From positions 1-17,154 of the forward strand of contig CALAGD010000060.1 of assembly GCA_937891425.1 (NCBI GenBank): 17,154 nt of DNA, written 5' to 3'. The notes under the pieces are model-generated. The model worked only from the letters and a program-made list of their open reading frames with translations. It was not told where the DNA came from and searched no databases. The stretch comes from an uncultured Pigmentiphaga sp. (GTDB lineage Bacteria > Pseudomonadota > Gammaproteobacteria > Burkholderiales > Burkholderiaceae_B). Shown piece after piece: positions 14,557-17,154 of this stretch. Position numbers and translations under genes: made by a program. How positions within the stretch are numbered: the stretch's first letter is position 1; each line of letters opens with the position of its first letter.

Positions 14557-15471
14557 ATGTCGGAATTCCTCAAGAACAAAGTGGTGGTGGTCACGGGTGC
14601 CGGCGGAGGCATCGGGCGCGGCATCGCTCTGGGCATGGCTGCTGCCGGCGCGAAAGTGGTGGTGAACGATATTGGCGTAAGTCTGGAGGGCTCCGGTGGC
14701 GATGCTGGCCCGGCCCAGCAGGTAGTCAACGAAATCGTTGCGGCCGGCGGTCAGGCGGTCGCCAGCACCGACAGCGTGGCCGACCCGGCCGGCGCCAACC
14801 GCATCATCCAATGTGCCCTCGACCACTTTGGCCGCATCGATGGCGTCGTCAACAACGCCGGCAACCTGCGTGACCGCATGTTTCACAAGATGAGCGAGGA
14901 AGAGTGGCGCGCTGTGCTTGATGTGCACCTGAATGGCAGCTTTTACGTCAGCCGTGCTGCCGCCAACTACTTCCGCGACCAGGAAAGCGGCGCGTACGTC
15001 CACATGACTTCCACGTCCGGCCTGATCGGCAACTTCGGCCAGGCCAACTACTCCGCGGCCAAAATGGGCATCGTCGGCCTCTCGAAGGCAATCGCACTCG
15101 ACATGGCCCGGTACAACGTACGGTCGAACTGCATTGCGCCCTTTGCCTGGAGCCGCATGACCAGCTCGATTCCGGCCAATACTCCCGAAGAAATCGCGCG
15201 TGTCGAGAAGCTCAAGAAAATGGAAGCAGGCAAGATCGCCCCGCTCGCCGTATACCTGGTGTCCGACGCGGCCAAGGACGTCACTGCGCAGATCTTTGCG
15301 GTGCGCGCCAATGAAATCATGCTGTTCAGCCAGCCGCGGCCCGTGCGCTCCGTGCACTTGAGCGACGGCTGGACACCCGAAGCAGTGGCGGAAATCGCCA
15401 TCCCCGCCATGCGCAACAGCTTCTACAAGCTCGAGCGCTCGCCCGAAGTGATCTGCTGGGATCCCATCTGA
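14557..15471 (+). CDS. SDR oxidoreductase, 3-hydroxyacyl-CoA dehydrogenase-like
   Basis: The 304-residue protein is a classical-type short-chain dehydrogenase. The NAD(P)-binding glycine motif TGAGGGIG is at 13-20 and NNAG at 99-102. The catalytic set is Ser152, Tyr165 and Lys169, in the stretch ending NFGQANYSAAK. That stretch and the conserved N39-D40-equivalent region VVVNDIG (34-40) resemble the (3R)-hydroxyacyl-CoA dehydrogenase domain of peroxisomal multifunctional enzyme 2. An Asp in the second strand region (Asp38) favours NAD over NADP. The C-terminal extension past 240 (SVHLSDGWTPEAVAEIAIPA) is unlike short SDRs of about 250 residues. ATG at 14557 has AGGAG six bases upstream. A CaiB-type CoA-transferase follows after 290 bases. 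The substrate is probably a CoA thioester, by context. Confidence 0.85.
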   Translation: MSEFLKNKVVVVTGAGGGIGRGIALGMAAAGAKVVVNDIGVSLEGSGGDAGPAQQVVNEIVAAGGQAVASTDSVADPAGANRIIQCALDHFGRIDGVVNNAGNLRDRMFHKMSEEEWRAVLDVHLNGSFYVSRAAANYFRDQESGAYVHMTSTSGLIGNFGQANYSAAKMGIVGLSKAIALDMARYNVRSNCIAPFAWSRMTSSIPANTPEEIARVEKLKKMEAGKIAPLAVYLVSDAAKDVTAQIFAVRANEIMLFSQPRPVRSVHLSDGWTPEAVAEIAIPAMRNSFYKLERSPEVICWDPI

Positions 15472-15526
15472 CAGTCTGCCGCCGGCACGCTGCACCTCTC
15501 GCTGCCCTTCGGTTGCCGTCCGCCAA

Positions 15527-15545
15527 TGCCGGCCAAGGGCCGGCA
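15527..15545 (+). terminator. tight hairpin between the SDR and CoA-transferase genes
   Basis: TGCCGGCC (15527-15534) and GGCCGGCA (15538-15545) pair perfectly over a 3-base loop, 56 bases past the SDR stop. No T-run follows. It may end SDR transcription or protect RNA. Confidence 0.4.
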
Positions 15546-15684
15546 CCTGCCCCGATCCACGCCCGGGTAGGCGCCGGCCCTGTCCTCCGCTGGCTGCTTG
15601 CTTGCCCCCTGCCCCACCGTTCCATCAGACTGCCACGCGCCGTTCGCCTGTCCGCTGCAACGGGCTTCTGCTCCCCAGTCGGTG

Positions 15685-15690
15685 TAAAGT
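15685..15690 (+). promoter_or_regulatory. possible -10 element for the CoA-transferase gene
   Basis: TAAAGT lies in a less GC-rich patch 71 bases before the ATG at 15762. It resembles the TAAAAT hexamers elsewhere in the window. The -35 is unclear. Confidence 0.3.
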
Positions 15691-15761
15691 TCCATCTTTT
15701 GCAACCACGGAACCGAATCCGAACACCGAGAGGATCCGGACAAGAGTTAGGACAAACGTCA

Positions 15762-17015
15762 ATGGATTCACGTTCATCCCCACTTAGCGGCATTCGTGTA
15801 CTCGACCTCACGCGCGTACTGGCTGGCCCATGGTGCACGCAAACCCTGGGCGACCTCGGCGCTGAAATCATCAAGATCGAACGGGCTGGCGCCGGCGACG
15901 ATACGCGAAAATGGGGCCCGCCCTACCTGCGCGACGCGCAGGGCCAGGAGACGAGCGAGGCTGCCTACTATCTCAGCGCGAACCGCAACAAGCTTTCCGT
16001 GGAAATCGACATCGCCACCCCAGAAGGCGCCGAAGCCATTCGTGAGCTGGCAAAGGTGAGCGATGTATTCATCGAGAACTTCAAGGTAGGAGGGTTGCGC
16101 AAGTATGGCCTCGACTACGAAAGCCTGCGGCAGGTCAATCCGCGCCTCATCTACTGCTCGATCACGGGGTTCGGACAGACGGGCCCGTACGCGCACCGCC
16201 CGGGCTACGACTTCATGATCCAGGGCCTGGGCGGGCTCATGAGCATTACGGGTGAACGTGATGATCTGCCGGGCGGCGGGCCGCAGAAAGCCGGTGTGGC
16301 CGTGGCCGATCTGTTCACCGGCATGTACGCCACGGTGGCCATCCTGGCTGCCCTGCACGAACGCAGTCGCAGCGGGCTCGGCCAGTACATCGATCTTGCC
16401 CTGCTCGACTGCCAGGTGGCCATGCTGGCCAACCAGAACCTGAACTACATGACTTCTGGCGTGGCTCCCCAACGAGCCGGAAACGCCCACCCGAACATCG
16501 TACCGTATCGCGTGTTCGCTGCTTCGGATGGCCATCTCATCGTGGCCGTAGGCAACGACTCACAGTACCGCGCCTTCTGCAACGTGCTGGGTCGGCCCGA
16601 CCTGGCCACGCACGAGCGTTACCGCACGAACCACCTCCGAGTCACCCATCGCGACGAGCTGGAGGCCGAGATTGCCAGCGTCATGTGCACCCGTGCGCGT
16701 GACGAATGGCTGGCCGAGCTCGAGGCAGCGGGTGTGCCTTCAGGCCCCATCAACAACATCAAGCAGGTTTTCGAGAATCCGCAGGTACAGTCACGCCAGA
16801 TGTGGCGCGAGCTCCCCCACCCCACGGCCGGCAAGGTGCCAACTGCGGCCAATCCCATCCGGTTTTCGGAAACACCCGTGCAGTATCGTCATGCACCTCC
16901 TTTGTTGGGACAACATACGCAAGAGGTGCTGCAACGTTACCTGGGCTGGACGGAAGAACAGATCCGCGCGGCCATGGGAAAAACTTCCGACAGCGCCCCA
17001 ACGGAACAATCCTGA
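15762..17015 (+). CDS. CaiB/BaiF family (class III) CoA-transferase
   Basis: The 417-residue enzyme would move CoA between carboxylic acids through an aspartyl intermediate in the cytoplasm. Family features are LSGIRVLDLTRVLAGPWCTQ (8-27), LGAEIIKIE (32-40), NRNKLSV (74-80), the catalytic Asp150 in RPGYDFMIQGLGG, and GVAVADLFTGMYA in the middle. The C-terminal part with AAGVPSGPINN is also typical. Length is normal. I chose ATG at 15762, with AGGA nine bases upstream; the frame is open to 15513 but the added residues look non-coding. It follows the SDR, and the pair suggests catabolism of a CoA-activated compound. Known family members use oxalate, carnitine, succinate-benzylsuccinate, bile acids or glutarate; nothing here selects among them. 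Confidence 0.92.
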   Translation: MDSRSSPLSGIRVLDLTRVLAGPWCTQTLGDLGAEIIKIERAGAGDDTRKWGPPYLRDAQGQETSEAAYYLSANRNKLSVEIDIATPEGAEAIRELAKVSDVFIENFKVGGLRKYGLDYESLRQVNPRLIYCSITGFGQTGPYAHRPGYDFMIQGLGGLMSITGERDDLPGGGPQKAGVAVADLFTGMYATVAILAALHERSRSGLGQYIDLALLDCQVAMLANQNLNYMTSGVAPQRAGNAHPNIVPYRVFAASDGHLIVAVGNDSQYRAFCNVLGRPDLATHERYRTNHLRVTHRDELEAEIASVMCTRARDEWLAELEAAGVPSGPINNIKQVFENPQVQSRQMWRELPHPTAGKVPTAANPIRFSETPVQYRHAPPLLGQHTQEVLQRYLGWTEEQIRAAMGKTSDSAPTEQS

Positions 17016-17154
17016 ATTGCAACCCGGGCCAGCAGGCCCGAATCGGGTCGAAACGTGAGATGCCTGCGCAGGCAATGAAGGAACGGATTGAAACCCGAGA
17101 CCCCGGTTGCCGGTTGGCGATGCCACCGGGCAGCCGGCGACGCCCGCCCGGCCC
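17016..17154. other. right-edge intergenic region
   Basis: No gene is called. A nested hairpin follows the CoA-transferase stop (CGGGCC 17025-17030 with GGCCCG 17035-17040, loop AGCA), a weak terminator candidate. A perfect 14-base palindrome, TGCCTGCGCAGGCA, lies at 17061-17074. A frame from ATG at 17060 stays open to the window end, but it is Arg- and Pro-rich, lacks a ribosome site and is too short to judge. Confidence 0.4.

Noticed and set aside
17084..17093. GGATTGAAAC, resembling the end of some CRISPR repeats
   Set aside because: Only one copy exists and no spacer-length repetition follows before the window ends.
1..17154. Mobile elements, prophage, tRNA or rRNA genes
   Set aside because: I found no transposase, integrase, terminal inverted repeats with target duplications, or cloverleaf-type sequence. 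Gene types are uniformly chromosomal.

Overview
The window is about 17 kb of GC-rich, densely coding bacterial chromosome. Protein family types, -10-like hexamers of the TAAAAT kind and gene content suggest a betaproteobacterium of the Burkholderiales, plausibly Alcaligenaceae (Bordetella/Achromobacter/Pusillimonas-like). That placement is inferred from remembered protein and gene-order resemblance, not from a search. I see no rRNA, tRNA, insertion sequence, phage gene or CRISPR array. Most of the window is core metabolism and information processing.

Left block, minus strand (64-4695). Reading in transcription order, it holds a YjjV-type TatD family nuclease, a ferredoxin/flavodoxin-NADP+ reductase (fpr), a class I [4Fe-4S] fumarase, and a 3-oxoadipyl-CoA thiolase (pcaF) that starts at TTG behind a strong ribosome binding site. 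The block ends in a 15-bp terminator hairpin. Just upstream of fpr is an AT-rich island with three hexamers of the form TNTAAG spaced about one helical turn apart.

Middle block (4696-8249). A 389-base divergent gap separates the nuclease from a ten-helix-type BASS family transporter on the plus strand. Convergent to the transporter lies a lolC-lolD pair on the minus strand. The two genes overlap by 8 bases and encode one permease plus an ATPase, with no second permease beside them, so a LolF-type exporter is possible.

Right block, plus strand (8250-14187). This holds an RpfE-family/COG4255-like protein, recJ (TTG start), prfB with the programmed +1 frameshift, lysS and a PaaI-like hotdog thioesterase. 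The order rpfE-recJ-prfB-lysS recalls part of the Xanthomonas rpf region, without the quorum-signal genes.

Right end (14188-17154). After a terminator-like hairpin come an SDR oxidoreductase like the 3-hydroxyacyl-CoA dehydrogenase domain of multifunctional enzyme 2, and a CaiB/BaiF CoA-transferase. With the thioesterase they form an acyl-CoA-handling group of unknown substrate. The last 139 bases hold no gene I can call.

I did not find a clearly novel multi-gene system. The leads most worth following are the fpr upstream repeats, the ApgM-like motif in the RpfE-family protein, the single Lol permease, the altered internal Shine-Dalgarno of the prfB frameshift site, and the uncharacterised SDR/CoA-transferase pair.
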